Source: Caldimicrobium sp964493015 (lineage in GTDB: Bacteria; Desulfobacterota; Thermodesulfobacteria; Thermodesulfobacteriales; Thermodesulfobacteriaceae). From it: a stretch of 45,801 nt of DNA. Numbering within the stretch: the stretch's first letter is position 1; every line of letters starts with the position of its first letter. The translations under genes were made by a program, and so were the position numbers. Below the pieces are notes generated by a model. The model made no database searches, was not told the DNA's origin, and saw nothing but the letters and a program-made list of their open reading frames with translations. Below are positions 1-8,866 of the stretch, piece after piece. Location of the stretch: the NCBI GenBank assembly GCA_964493015.1, contig CAZBLU010000011.1:1-45801 (forward strand). The letters are read 5' to 3'.

Positions 1-1647
1 TTTCCTCTCATAGCAAGCTCCTACAAAACTCTTAAATAGAGGATGGGGCTTTAGAGGCTTTGACTTAAACTCAGGATGAAACTGCACCCCTATGAACCAG
101 GGATGATCGGAAAGCTCTACTATCTCCACAAGCTCCCCGTCTGGAGAAGTCCCCACCACCTCAAGGCCCGCCTTTTCAAGCATCTCCCTATAAGCGTTGT
201 TGAATTCGTAGCGGTGGCGGTGTCGCTCAAAAATCTCTTCAACTTGATAGGCCTCAAAGGCCTTTGAGCCCTTTTTAAGTCTACATGGATAGGCCCCAAG
301 GCGCATAGTTCCTCCAAGGTCGCACCCCTCTTCTCGTCTCTCCACACAGCCCTTGCGATAGTCAAACCACTCCTTCATCAAGTAGATCACAGGATGAGGG
401 GTTTGCGGGTCAAACTCCGTAGAGTTTGCCTCTTTTAGACCAAGGACATTTCTGGCAAATTCTACTACCGCAAGTTGCATCCCAAGGCATATGCCAAAAA
501 AGGGAATCTTTCTCTCACGGGCGTATTGAATGGCAAGAATCTTACCCTCAATTCCCCTTAAACCAAAACCTCCAGGTACAAGGATGCCATCAACCCCCTG
601 AAAGGCCTCTTCCAGATTCTCAGGGGTCAACTCGTCTGAGGCTACATACTTTAACCTTACCTTTAGACCATGGGCAAGCCCTCCGTGGACCAGGGCCTCA
701 TTTAGGGACTTATAAGAATCCTTAAGGTTTACATACTTTCCAACTATGGCAATCGTTACTTCTGCCATAGGATTTTTAAATCTGTGCACCAATTCATGCC
801 AGGGAGAAAGGTCTGGCTCTCTTGTCCAGATGTTAAGCTTTTCAACTACCCTCTCATCAAGGCCCTCCTGGTGAAAGATAAGGGGGATTTCATAGATGCA
901 GTCCACATCCTTAGCAGTAATTACTGCATCTTCTTCCACATTACAGAAAAGGGCAATCTTTCTCTTGATATCTGGGGGCAAAAATCTATCTGTGCGACAA
1001 AGGAGTATGTCTGGCTGAATACCTATGGCTCTAAGCTCCTTAACACTATGTTGAGTGGGCTTGGTTTTGAGCTCTCCTGCTGTTTTAATGTAGGGCACAT
1101 AAGTGAGATGAATATAGAGGGCATTCTCCTTTCCCAAATCATAGCCAAGCTGTCTTATAGCCTCAAGAAAGGGCAGGCTCTCAATGTCTCCAACTGTTCC
1201 CCCTATTTCAATGATAGCCACATCTACATCCTTTCCTGCAAGTTCTAAGATTACAGACTTTATCTCATCAGTCACATGAGGAATAATCTGCACTGTCCCT
1301 CCAAGATAGACCCCCTTTCTTTCCTTGGTAATCACGGAGTAATAGATCTTTCCAGAGGTATAGTTATTTTTGGCTGACATTACTGCTGAGGTAAATCTCT
1401 CATAGTGCCCGAGGTCAAGGTCTGTTTCAGCCCCGTCATCGGTTACGTATACCTCGCCGTGTTGGAAGGGGTTCATGGTGCCAGGATCTACATTTATATA
1501 GGGGTCAAGCTTTTGAAAGGTAACGCGAAGCCCTCTTGCCTCAAGAAGAGCCCCAAGAGAGGCTGCAGCAAGCCCTTTTCCAAGGGAAGAAAGCACCCCA
1601 CCTGTGATAAAAATAAACTTAGTATGTAGCCTCTTCTTTTTTTTCAT
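1..1647 (-). CDS. pyrG: CTP synthase, 3' end just cut by the window edge
   Basis: Makes CTP from UTP, ATP and glutamine in the cytoplasm. Reading the minus strand from the ATG at 1647 gives 549 codons with no stop before the edge. The N-terminal amidoligase domain has a P-loop-like GGVLSSLGKG at residues 16-25, followed by the family sequence LDPYINVDPGTMNPF. The C-terminal glutamine amidotransferase domain shows LVPGGFGLRG, the nucleophile in GICLGMQ (Cys387), and the His524/Glu526 pair in FHPEF. The last visible residues, KPHPLFKSFVGACYERK, are the usual family end, so only a few codons are missing. TGGAGG sits six bases before the ATG and supports this start. It is the last visible gene of the htpX-to-pyrG train, 23 bp after the peptidase gene. 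Confidence 0.97.
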   Translation of the reverse strand, partial: MKKKKRLHTKFIFITGGVLSSLGKGLAAASLGALLEARGLRVTFQKLDPYINVDPGTMNPFQHGEVYVTDDGAETDLDLGHYERFTSAVMSAKNNYTSGKIYYSVITKERKGVYLGGTVQIIPHVTDEIKSVILELAGKDVDVAIIEIGGTVGDIESLPFLEAIRQLGYDLGKENALYIHLTYVPYIKTAGELKTKPTQHSVKELRAIGIQPDILLCRTDRFLPPDIKRKIALFCNVEEDAVITAKDVDCIYEIPLIFHQEGLDERVVEKLNIWTREPDLSPWHELVHRFKNPMAEVTIAIVGKYVNLKDSYKSLNEALVHGGLAHGLKVRLKYVASDELTPENLEEAFQGVDGILVPGGFGLRGIEGKILAIQYARERKIPFFGICLGMQLAVVEFARNVLGLKEANSTEFDPQTPHPVIYLMKEWFDYRKGCVERREEGCDLGGTMRLGAYPCRLKKGSKAFEAYQVEEIFERHRHRYEFNNAYREMLEKAGLEVVGTSPDGELVEIVELSDHPWFIGVQFHPEFKSKPLKPHPLFKSFVGACYERK

Positions 1648-1670
1648 GTTTATTCCTCCAAAAGGCTAAG

Positions 1671-2825
1671 TTAATCTAAGTATAACCACTTCCTGGGAAA
1701 AGTAGTAATTCGCTTAAGGCCTCTTTTGGTGACCACAAAGGTGTCCTCAAGGCCAATTACTCCAAGCTCTGGCACATGAAACTTGGGCTCAAGGGCTAAG
1801 ACCATGTTTTCTCTCAAAGAAACCTTGTTCTTAGGGGTAAGAACTGGGGGCTCATCAATTTGGAGCCCAACACCATGGCCTATGAAGCTTAGCCTTTCGC
1901 CGTGATGCATAAAATATTCTTCAAGGCCTTCCTGCTTAACCAACTCAAAGGCCCTCGTAAAAAGCTCCCCACAAGGCATTCCTGGGCGGGCTTCTCTTTC
2001 CAAAGTTTCAAGGATTCTTAGACTTAGCTTAAAAAAAGGCTCTGCCTCCTTCACCTTTCCAAAGCTTGCCATCCTCGTCTGGTCTACATAATAGCCTCGG
2101 TAGAAGCCACTAAAATCAATTAGTATGGGCTCGCCACGCCTTAAAGGTTTAATACTTGCTCCCCCAGGAAAACCAGCAACCCCTCGTCCTCCCTCACCAG
2201 TAGTAAAAGGAATCGGGTAAAGACCCTCTTTTCCCGATATAAGATAGCCAAAAGTTAGTTCAAAGCCATTTGCCGAGCGGGTATACCCTGGATGCCCAAG
2301 CTCTCTTAAGGCTTTTTCCAGCTCAGCACTTGCCTTAAGTTCTCTCATTCCTGGGTAAAAATTCCTCAGTGCTTTCCTTAAAGCTCGTGCAAGCATTCTT
2401 CCAGCCTTCTTTAGATAACTAATCTCAGAGGCACTTTTAATCATCCTTAATTCCCAGATCAACTCATCTATGGGCTCAACTTCAAAGGAAGTGCTTAAAA
2501 GGTCCTTTATCTTTTGTCCTTCCGTGTAGGAAAAGGCCCCAAACTCAAGGCCAATTCCCTTTAGGCCTGCCTCTTCCAAAAGGGAAGGAAGCTCCTTAAG
2601 ACTTTGGAGATACCTTATCTCTAAGGAGATACCAGGCTCAAGCGTAAGCATGGGCCTCTTAAGGAAAAGAATCGGCCTTTCACTCACCAAAAGCAGGCCC
2701 TTTACCCAAAGACCAGTAAAATAGTAAATATTAAGGGTTGAGGAGATAAGGCAAGCCTTTAGGTTCTTTTCTTTGAGTTTTTCCGTAAGGCCCTTAAACC
2801 TTTTTTCAGTTTCTTCCTTGAACAT
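1671..2825 (-). CDS. M24-family Xaa-Pro aminopeptidase/dipeptidase
   Basis: A cytoplasmic metallopeptidase of 384 residues, predicted to remove an N-terminal residue in front of proline or to cleave Xaa-Pro dipeptides. The first ~120 residues look like the creatinase/prolidase N-terminal domain (LKACLISSTLNIYYFTG). The rest is the pita-bread catalytic domain. The dinuclear metal ligands are visible: Asp in ILIDFSGFYRG and in YYVDQTRMA, His in FIGHGVGLQIDEPP, Glu in LALEPKF and Glu in GLEDTFVVT. The exact substrate (PepQ or PepP type) cannot be told from sequence. Its start overlaps the end of the mltB-like gene by 20 bp, so the two are probably translationally coupled. Confidence 0.9.
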   Translation of the reverse strand: MFKEETEKRFKGLTEKLKEKNLKACLISSTLNIYYFTGLWVKGLLLVSERPILFLKRPMLTLEPGISLEIRYLQSLKELPSLLEEAGLKGIGLEFGAFSYTEGQKIKDLLSTSFEVEPIDELIWELRMIKSASEISYLKKAGRMLARALRKALRNFYPGMRELKASAELEKALRELGHPGYTRSANGFELTFGYLISGKEGLYPIPFTTGEGGRGVAGFPGGASIKPLRRGEPILIDFSGFYRGYYVDQTRMASFGKVKEAEPFFKLSLRILETLEREARPGMPCGELFTRAFELVKQEGLEEYFMHHGERLSFIGHGVGLQIDEPPVLTPKNKVSLRENMVLALEPKFHVPELGVIGLEDTFVVTKRGLKRITTFPRKWLYLD

Positions 2826-3771
2826 CGGGAGGCAGAATAAGATTTTTTTTTAAGGCCTCAGCTATACCAAGGACTGTTTCGGCATAGGGTTCACTAATAT
2901 TATACTTCATAATGATACGTTTCTTGTGGGCATAATCTCCGTCCTGGCGATAACCTTCCTTTTGCAAGTAATTAGCTATACTTGCTAAGGCATCAGGTAA
3001 GGAAAAAAGGTCTACCACACCATCCCCATCCCAGTCATAGCCATAGAGGACATAACTTTTGGGAACAAATTGAGGATAGCCAAAGGCCCCAAAGATAGAG
3101 CCCTTGATTGCAAAGGGATCCCAATTGTTTCTGTAACTAATCTCTATGAAATGAAGTAGCTCTCTATAAGCCCAGCTTGCTCGTCTCTCCCAGCGTTTAC
3201 GCACTGTTTCGTTATTAAAATCTATTTCTGGATGATTTTCCACATAGGTTCTAAAAAGCTCCTCATCCCCAGTTATGGCAAGACTAAAAAAGGTGTTAAA
3301 CACAGAATGACTGCCTGTTTTTCTTCCGAGATCAGTTTCTACAAGAAATATAGCAGTAATTACCTCTTTATCTACCTTAAAGTGCCTTTCAATCTCCTCT
3401 AAGAGTTCCTGCTTTTCCTCAAGAAAGGCCTTGGCCCTCATTAAACGCTCAAGTTCTAAAAACTGATGATAAGGAAGCTTAGCCTCTTTCCAAGTTAAGC
3501 TTCTTAGCATAGTTTCAGGGGAAAAGGAGAGATCTTCCTTACAAAAAATGGCCTCAATATACTCCTCAGGCACCTTTTCTTTGAGATCAAGCTTTATGCG
3601 TTCTTTAAGCTTTTCCGCAAAGGGGCGTGCTCTCTCCTCAAGCCTTCCTAAACACTTAAGCTCAGCTGTTCTATTATCGCTTTGAGTGCCTAATATAGGC
3701 TCTGGGGCTCTCTCTGGGCCTTGGAGAGAGGCAAGTAATAAAAACAGACCAAATACCACACTATAAAACAT
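2806..3771 (-). CDS. MltB-type lytic murein transglycosylase (GH103/SLT_2)
   Basis: Predicted periplasmic peptidoglycan lyase of 321 residues that cleaves the MurNAc-GlcNAc bond with 1,6-anhydro product formation. Residues 1-17 are a hydrophobic N-terminal signal segment. No lipobox Cys is evident, so it is probably soluble or held by its signal. The core has the catalytic Glu in FLVETDLGR (Glu145), matching the VETxYG region of MltB, and GAFGYPQFVPKSY followed by YDWDGDGVVDLFSLPDALA, the calcium-loop-like DxDxD stretch of the family. It lies 5 bp after the aconitase gene and overlaps the peptidase gene. There is no peptidoglycan-binding domain at the C terminus. Confidence 0.88.
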   Translation of the reverse strand: MFYSVVFGLFLLLASLQGPERAPEPILGTQSDNRTAELKCLGRLEERARPFAEKLKERIKLDLKEKVPEEYIEAIFCKEDLSFSPETMLRSLTWKEAKLPYHQFLELERLMRAKAFLEEKQELLEEIERHFKVDKEVITAIFLVETDLGRKTGSHSVFNTFFSLAITGDEELFRTYVENHPEIDFNNETVRKRWERRASWAYRELLHFIEISYRNNWDPFAIKGSIFGAFGYPQFVPKSYVLYGYDWDGDGVVDLFSLPDALASIANYLQKEGYRQDGDYAHKKRIIMKYNISEPYAETVLGIAEALKKNLILPPDVQGRN

Positions 3772-3776
3772 CTTCC

Positions 3777-5714
3777 TTACTCTCTGGCTAAATTGAGGAG
3801 TGACCCCTTCAGGATACAGGCCCTTTCCCTCTCAGTAAACTCGCCCCTTAACCAGATCTCACCCTTACCCTCAACTTCTATTTTAAACCTATTTTCACCT
3901 CTAAAAAGGGCCTCCCTTAACCCCACAGTTTTAAAACGGTCTCCCTTGCCCAAAAACTCATAATCCTGAGGATTCTCAAAGGTCAAGGGAAGTATGCCAA
4001 AATTAATGAGGTTACTCCTATGGATCCTGGCAAAAGACTTAGCTATTTTAATTCTTACTCCCAGATATCTTGGAGCAAGGGCGGCATGCTCTCTACTTGA
4101 GCCCTGGCCATAATTTTCTCCTCCTACCACAGCTACAGCAAGCCCTTTCTCTTTCATAGCCAAGGCCTCTTTCGGAAAATCGGCATAAACATGATGATAA
4201 ACATACTGGCTTATGGCTGGAAGATTGCTTCTTAGAGGCAAAATCTGAGCCCCTGCAGGCATAATATGATCAGTGGTGATATTATCACCCACCTTGAGAA
4301 GAATTACTCCCTCTAAATCCTCAGGCAATTCTTCAAATTGCGGAAGAGGGGCAATGTTAGGTCCTCTAATTATCTCAATCTTTTGGGCCTCATCCTCAGG
4401 AAGAGGAGGAATAAGCAGACTATCATTAAGGATAAACCTTTCGGGAAGCTCAATCTGAGGATATTCCCCCAGTTCTCTTGGATCGGTAATAACTCCCTTT
4501 ATAGCACTTGCCACTGCCGTTTCAGGAGAGACAAGATAGACATAGTCTGGGCTTGTGCCAGAGCGTCCTGGGAAGTTACGTGTAAAGGTCCTAAGGGAGA
4601 TTGCACCTGTGGGAGGAGCCTGGCCCATACCAATACAGCCCAGACATCCTGCCTGATGAAGCCTTGCCCCTCCTTTAAGTAAGGCTCTAAGCCCAGAGAG
4701 GGCTGTCAAGTTTTCTAAAACTTGAAGAGAACCAGGATTTACCTCAAAGGAGACCATGGGATGCACCTTATATCTCTCAAGGACTTTTGAAACAATGAGT
4801 AAGTCCTTGAGACTGGAGTTAGCACAAGAGCCAATAATAACTTGATGCACAGGTTTACCTGCCTCATCTGCCACCCTTTTTACATTATCAGGGGAAGAGG
4901 GACAGGCACAGAGAGGCTCAAGGCTTGAGAGATCTACCTCAATTAGCTCATCATAGGTGGCATCAGGATCAGGAGAGAGCTCCACAAAATCCTCTTCCCT
5001 CCCCTGGGCAATTAGCCAGGCCTTAGTGACCTCATCAGAGGGAAAGATACTGGATGTGGCCCCCATCTCTGTGCCCAGATTACAAATAGTTGCCCTCTCT
5101 GGCACAGAGAGGGTTTTTACCCCTTCACCAAAATATTCTAGGACCTTTCCAAGCCCACCTTTTACTGTCAAAATAGAGAGCAAATAGAGGGCCACATCTC
5201 TTGCCGAAACCCAGGGATTAAGTCTACCCTTCAAATGCACCCCTACTACCTTGGGCATGCGCAGATAAAAGGGCTTCCCTGCCATAGCCATAGCCACATC
5301 TAATCCCCCAGCCCCAATGGCAAGCATACTACAGCCACCAGCTGTAGGGGTGTGGCTATCTGAGCCTATAAGGGTCTTCCCAGGTTTGGCAAATCTCTCC
5401 AAATGCACCTGATGACAAATACCATTGCCAGGTTTAGAAAACCATAGCCCGTAGCGCATAGCCACTGTCTGTAAAAAGAGGTGATCATCAGCATTTTTGA
5501 AATCGGTCTGAAGAATATTATGATCCACATAGGAGACAGATAGTTCAGTCCTCACGCGGGGGATACCAATAGCCTCAAACTCAAGATAGGCCATGGTGCC
5601 TGTGGCATCCTGCGTTAGGGTCTGATCAATCTTCAAGGCAATCTCTTCCCCTGGGATCATTCTTCCACTCACCAAATGGGCCTCAATAATCTTTTGTGTA
5701 AGATTTTTACCCAT
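3777..5714 (-). CDS. aconitate hydratase, Aquifex type
   Basis: Interconverts citrate and isocitrate through cis-aconitate in the cytoplasm. It has 645 residues, shorter than AcnA/AcnB (~850-900) and close to the short Aquifex-type aconitase subfamily. The N-terminal half has the LeuC/aconitase core (GSDSHTPTAGG, AIGAGGLDVA). The [4Fe-4S] cysteines are in VIIGSCANSS and GCLGCIGMGQAPPTG. The C-terminal swivel domain has NYGQGSSREHAALAPRYLG. Because 3-isopropylmalate dehydratase is normally two chains, the fused form favours aconitase or homoaconitase activity. It sits 14 bp after an unknown gene. Its use in an oxidative or reductive TCA cycle cannot be decided here. Confidence 0.92.
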   Translation of the reverse strand: MGKNLTQKIIEAHLVSGRMIPGEEIALKIDQTLTQDATGTMAYLEFEAIGIPRVRTELSVSYVDHNILQTDFKNADDHLFLQTVAMRYGLWFSKPGNGICHQVHLERFAKPGKTLIGSDSHTPTAGGCSMLAIGAGGLDVAMAMAGKPFYLRMPKVVGVHLKGRLNPWVSARDVALYLLSILTVKGGLGKVLEYFGEGVKTLSVPERATICNLGTEMGATSSIFPSDEVTKAWLIAQGREEDFVELSPDPDATYDELIEVDLSSLEPLCACPSSPDNVKRVADEAGKPVHQVIIGSCANSSLKDLLIVSKVLERYKVHPMVSFEVNPGSLQVLENLTALSGLRALLKGGARLHQAGCLGCIGMGQAPPTGAISLRTFTRNFPGRSGTSPDYVYLVSPETAVASAIKGVITDPRELGEYPQIELPERFILNDSLLIPPLPEDEAQKIEIIRGPNIAPLPQFEELPEDLEGVILLKVGDNITTDHIMPAGAQILPLRSNLPAISQYVYHHVYADFPKEALAMKEKGLAVAVVGGENYGQGSSREHAALAPRYLGVRIKIAKSFARIHRSNLINFGILPLTFENPQDYEFLGKGDRFKTVGLREALFRGENRFKIEVEGKGEIWLRGEFTERERACILKGSLLNLARE

Positions 5715-5728
5715 CTAACCCCCTCCCT

Positions 5729-6406
5729 CTAAAATTCTCCAAAGCAGTCTGGGAAAAGACCTTTGAGTTGTTTCATTAATATCTCTAAGAGAATCCTCTC
5801 TATAAGGCCTCTTTTTTCCATTTCTTGGGAGAGATAAACAAAGTCTGAGATACTTAAGGGGGCAAAGAGTTCGTATTTACTCTCGCCCCATCTTTTTAAG
5901 GCATAAAGCCCTAAATAGGGCACACACCTAAGGATCTCCTCACAAGTGCCAGTCAGCTGAAAAATTAAGATAAGATGTTTCACCTTAAGGTAAGGGGGAA
6001 GCTCTGCCTTCTCCTTTAGAGTTAGGAGATAAAAGGAGAGGTCTTTAGAAGTAACTACTTCCCTCTTTGGGGCACAGCCCTTAAAAAACTCTATAGGAAG
6101 CCTTTCCTGTAAAAAGAGATAAAGGTTCTTAGTAAATTTTAGGTCAAAATGCTCAACTAAAAGCTGCCTCACCGTGTGTATAGAAAGGGTGAGCAAAAAT
6201 TCCTTTTTACCCACTTCATCAAACTTGATAAAAGGAAGAGTTCTCTCTAAGAATTTATAAAGGGGAGGATCACTTAGGGTCTTAATCTTTAAAGTGATAA
6301 AATATAATTTATAGAGCTCCTCCTCAGGGAGTCTAAAGAGCTTGTTACCAAGCTCAAGAAAATCTGAAGCCTTCTCTGGAAAGATCGTATTAAGTTTTAT
6401 TTCCAT
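5729..6406 (-). CDS. protein of unknown function, 225 aa
   Basis: I do not recognise this protein. It is rich in Leu, Lys and Glu, predicted mostly helical, and has no signal peptide, membrane segment, metal-binding cluster or nucleotide-binding loop. The composition matches the neighbours, and the gene fits tightly into the minus-strand train (29 bp after ispD, 14 bp before the aconitase gene), so it is very likely expressed. Two isolated Cys (FKGCAPKR, CEEILRCVPYLG) are not a recognisable motif. A lineage-specific cytoplasmic protein is the most that can be said. Confidence 0.75.
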   Translation of the reverse strand: MEIKLNTIFPEKASDFLELGNKLFRLPEEELYKLYFITLKIKTLSDPPLYKFLERTLPFIKFDEVGKKEFLLTLSIHTVRQLLVEHFDLKFTKNLYLFLQERLPIEFFKGCAPKREVVTSKDLSFYLLTLKEKAELPPYLKVKHLILIFQLTGTCEEILRCVPYLGLYALKRWGESKYELFAPLSISDFVYLSQEMEKRGLIERILLEILMKQLKGLFPDCFGEF

Positions 6407-6435
6407 ACCTAAAAATGACTTTTTGACCCACTATT

Positions 6436-7110
6436 TTACTCGGAGATGAGCCTTTCTGCAAGAAGAAAATCTTCGGGATAAGTAATTTTAAAATTGATGA
6501 AGGAGCCAGAGACTATCTTTACTTTGTAGCCATAATGATGAAGTAAAGAGCCTTCATCAGGGAAGATAAGACCATCTTCTTTTGCCCGCTCTAAGGCCTC
6601 TCTAAGAAGATCGATCTTAGCTCCCTGAGGGGTTTGCACTTGATAAAGTCCCTCTCTATTCACAGGTTCAAGAAGAGTCTCTCCATCACCCCTAATTAGG
6701 GCATCTCTTACAGGAATGGCTGGTAAAGCTACGCCATAGAGCCTTGCTGCTTCATAGACCTTCGTTATCAACTCTTCCGAGACAAAGGGTCTTACCACAT
6801 CATGGACAAGGAGTATCCCCTTCCAGGAAGAACAAGCCAAAACCCCATTATACACAGATTCTTGCCTAAAGGACCCACCTTTAACTAAGCTCAAAATCTT
6901 TCTTAAGCCAAAGGATTCAATTTGCTCTTTAGCATAGGAGAAGAATTCCTCTCTTAACACAAAGATTATGCCCTCACAAAGGGGGTGTCTTTCAAAGACC
7001 CTGAGGGTATGGATAAATAGGGGTATACCTTTGAGAGACAAATATTGCTTAGGTATTGAGGCCCCTACCCTTTCCCCTCGCCCAGAAGCAGGAATTATTA
7101 CCCTAAACAT
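6436..7110 (-). CDS. ispD: 2-C-methyl-D-erythritol 4-phosphate cytidylyltransferase
   Basis: Third step of the MEP isoprenoid pathway: CTP plus MEP gives CDP-ME. The 224 residues match the usual IspD length. The N-terminal CTP-binding segment IIPASGRGERVG followed by IPKQYL is visible, as are VHDVVRPFVSEELI (the Asp binding Mg-CTP), PVRDALIRG and the C-terminal FKITYPEDFLLAERLI. The IspD family usually has (T/P)xEASxxE; here it reads PDEGSLLHHYG, a mild variation. It starts 2 bp after msbA. Isoprenoids made here would feed the menaquinone side chain and lipid carriers. Confidence 0.94.
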   Translation of the reverse strand: MFRVIIPASGRGERVGASIPKQYLSLKGIPLFIHTLRVFERHPLCEGIIFVLREEFFSYAKEQIESFGLRKILSLVKGGSFRQESVYNGVLACSSWKGILLVHDVVRPFVSEELITKVYEAARLYGVALPAIPVRDALIRGDGETLLEPVNREGLYQVQTPQGAKIDLLREALERAKEDGLIFPDEGSLLHHYGYKVKIVSGSFINFKITYPEDFLLAERLISE

Positions 7111-7112
7111 AT

Positions 7113-8840
7113 TTAGGCCTGAATACTCCTATAGAGGGCTTGGTAAAGAGAAGAACTTTTCATGAGGTCTTCATGAGACCCTTCAGCAACAACCCTTCCC
7201 TTATCGAGGACCACAATTTTATCTGCCTTATTAATAGTAGAAAGTCTGTGAGCAATGACCACAAGAGTATGATTCCCTCTCAAATTGCGAAGGACATTTT
7301 CCACAGCCTTTTCTGTCAGAGTATCAAGTTGACTTGTAGCCTCATCGAGGATGATAACAGGGGGTCTCTTGAGAAAGACTCTGGCTAAGGCAAGTCTTTG
7401 TTTTTGTCCTCCAGATAGGGTTAGCCCCTCCTCTCCAAGCACGGTTTGAAACCCCTTAGGTAACCCCTCAATAAACTCTAAGGCCTGGGCCATCATGCAG
7501 GCCTCTCTCACCTCAGCCTCTGAAGCATCAGGCTTCACTAAAATGAGATTCTCCCAGAGGGAGAGATTAAACAGGAAAGGTTCTTGCCAGACCATACCAA
7601 AGAGGCCTCTCAAACTCTCAAGCTCATACTCTTTAAGAGAGACTCCATCGAGGGTAACCTCTCCAACTGTTGGGTCATAAAACCTGGGAAGGAGAGAGAC
7701 AAGGGTGCTCTTTCCAGCCCCACTTGGACCAACCAAGGCTATCATCTTCCCAGCGGGAATTTCCAAATTAATTCCCTCAAGCACCATGGGTAGGCCCTGG
7801 CCATAGCTAAAGTATACCTCCTTTAAGCGAAAACCTTCCTTGGGAGGGGCTGCCTTTAAAGAGCCTCCCCTTTCCTCCTCAAAGCTTAAGACCTCTTCAA
7901 TCCTTGCCCAGGCCCCCTGTGCTTCCTTTAGCCCCGTGTAGGCCCTTGCAAGCTTCCTCAAAGGATTGAAGATCAGCAAAATTGCCGTCATCAAAGAGAA
8001 AAAAGCCCCTGGGCTAAGCTCCCCTTTGATAATCAGATAACCTCCATAACTTATAATTAAAGCCCCGCCTACCCCTGTCATAAGGTCCACAAGGCTTTTT
8101 GAGGATTCCCTGTATTTCGTTACCTTAAGACTTAATCTCCCAAATCTCTCCAGTTCCTTAGTAAAGAGTTTCACTAATAGGTCCTTTGAAGGCACAAGTT
8201 TTATTTCTCTCATTCCCTGAAGCATCTCGCTCAAACGATGGGTTAGCTCCCCTGTTGAGGCCTGAGTTAATTTTCTTGCCCTTCTCGCCTTGGTTCCTAA
8301 GACCTTCGTGCCGAAAACTATAATGGGTAAGGTAATGACCACAAGAAGAGTAAGATCCCAGCGCTGATAAAAGGCTACCCCAAGAAGTACTATCACCGTT
8401 AGGGTCTCTTTAAAGATAATCTGAGAACTCTCTCCCAAGATAGGCTCCATCTGAGAGGTATCATTTATAACCCGAGACACAGTCTGCCCACTCCTTTCAC
8501 GCGTTAATTGGGCATAGGGTAAGGAAAGACACTTCTTAAAAAGATCCCGTCTTATACTATTAATCACGCCTATAGCCAGGAATTTCATATAGTAAGCCTG
8601 AAAAAGGGAAAAAAGTCCATTTAAACTAAAAAGAATAACAAGATAGAGTGGTATTAGCTTAAAATACTGATAATTCTTTTCCACAAAAACATAGTTAAAG
8701 ATTGGTTTTATGGACCAGGTGCCAAGACCAGCAAGGGCTGAAGAGAGAAGAGCAAAGAGAATACCAAGAAAAAGGGGCCTTCCAAGACCCCTCAAATATC
8801 TTAGAAGAAAAAGGAGAAATCTCTTTGTCTCATTATCCAA
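7113..8840 (-). CDS. msbA: MsbA-like lipid A/LPS ABC exporter (half transporter)
   Basis: Inner-membrane ABC half transporter of 575 residues, expected to work as a homodimer that flips lipid A core across the inner membrane. Residues 1-310 carry about six membrane segments. The nucleotide-binding domain shows Walker A GPSGAGKST (371-379), the Q-loop region MVWQEPFLF, the signature LTLSGGQKQR (484-492), Walker B VIILDEAT and the switch His in VIAHRLSTI. MsbA is the best guess because of length and because kpsF in the same window also points to LPS. Lipid or multidrug export by a related half transporter is the alternative. Its start lies 26 bp after htpX. Confidence 0.85.
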   Translation of the reverse strand: MDNETKRFLLFLLRYLRGLGRPLFLGILFALLSSALAGLGTWSIKPIFNYVFVEKNYQYFKLIPLYLVILFSLNGLFSLFQAYYMKFLAIGVINSIRRDLFKKCLSLPYAQLTRERSGQTVSRVINDTSQMEPILGESSQIIFKETLTVIVLLGVAFYQRWDLTLLVVITLPIIVFGTKVLGTKARRARKLTQASTGELTHRLSEMLQGMREIKLVPSKDLLVKLFTKELERFGRLSLKVTKYRESSKSLVDLMTGVGGALIISYGGYLIIKGELSPGAFFSLMTAILLIFNPLRKLARAYTGLKEAQGAWARIEEVLSFEEERGGSLKAAPPKEGFRLKEVYFSYGQGLPMVLEGINLEIPAGKMIALVGPSGAGKSTLVSLLPRFYDPTVGEVTLDGVSLKEYELESLRGLFGMVWQEPFLFNLSLWENLILVKPDASEAEVREACMMAQALEFIEGLPKGFQTVLGEEGLTLSGGQKQRLALARVFLKRPPVIILDEATSQLDTLTEKAVENVLRNLRGNHTLVVIAHRLSTINKADKIVVLDKGRVVAEGSHEDLMKSSSLYQALYRSIQA

Positions 8841-8866
8841 GAGAAAAAAATCCCCGAAAGATTGAT

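Noticed and set aside
784..1248. 154-codon plus-strand open frame
   Set aside because: It lies wholly antisense to pyrG, whose protein signatures are clear, and the translation resembles no family.
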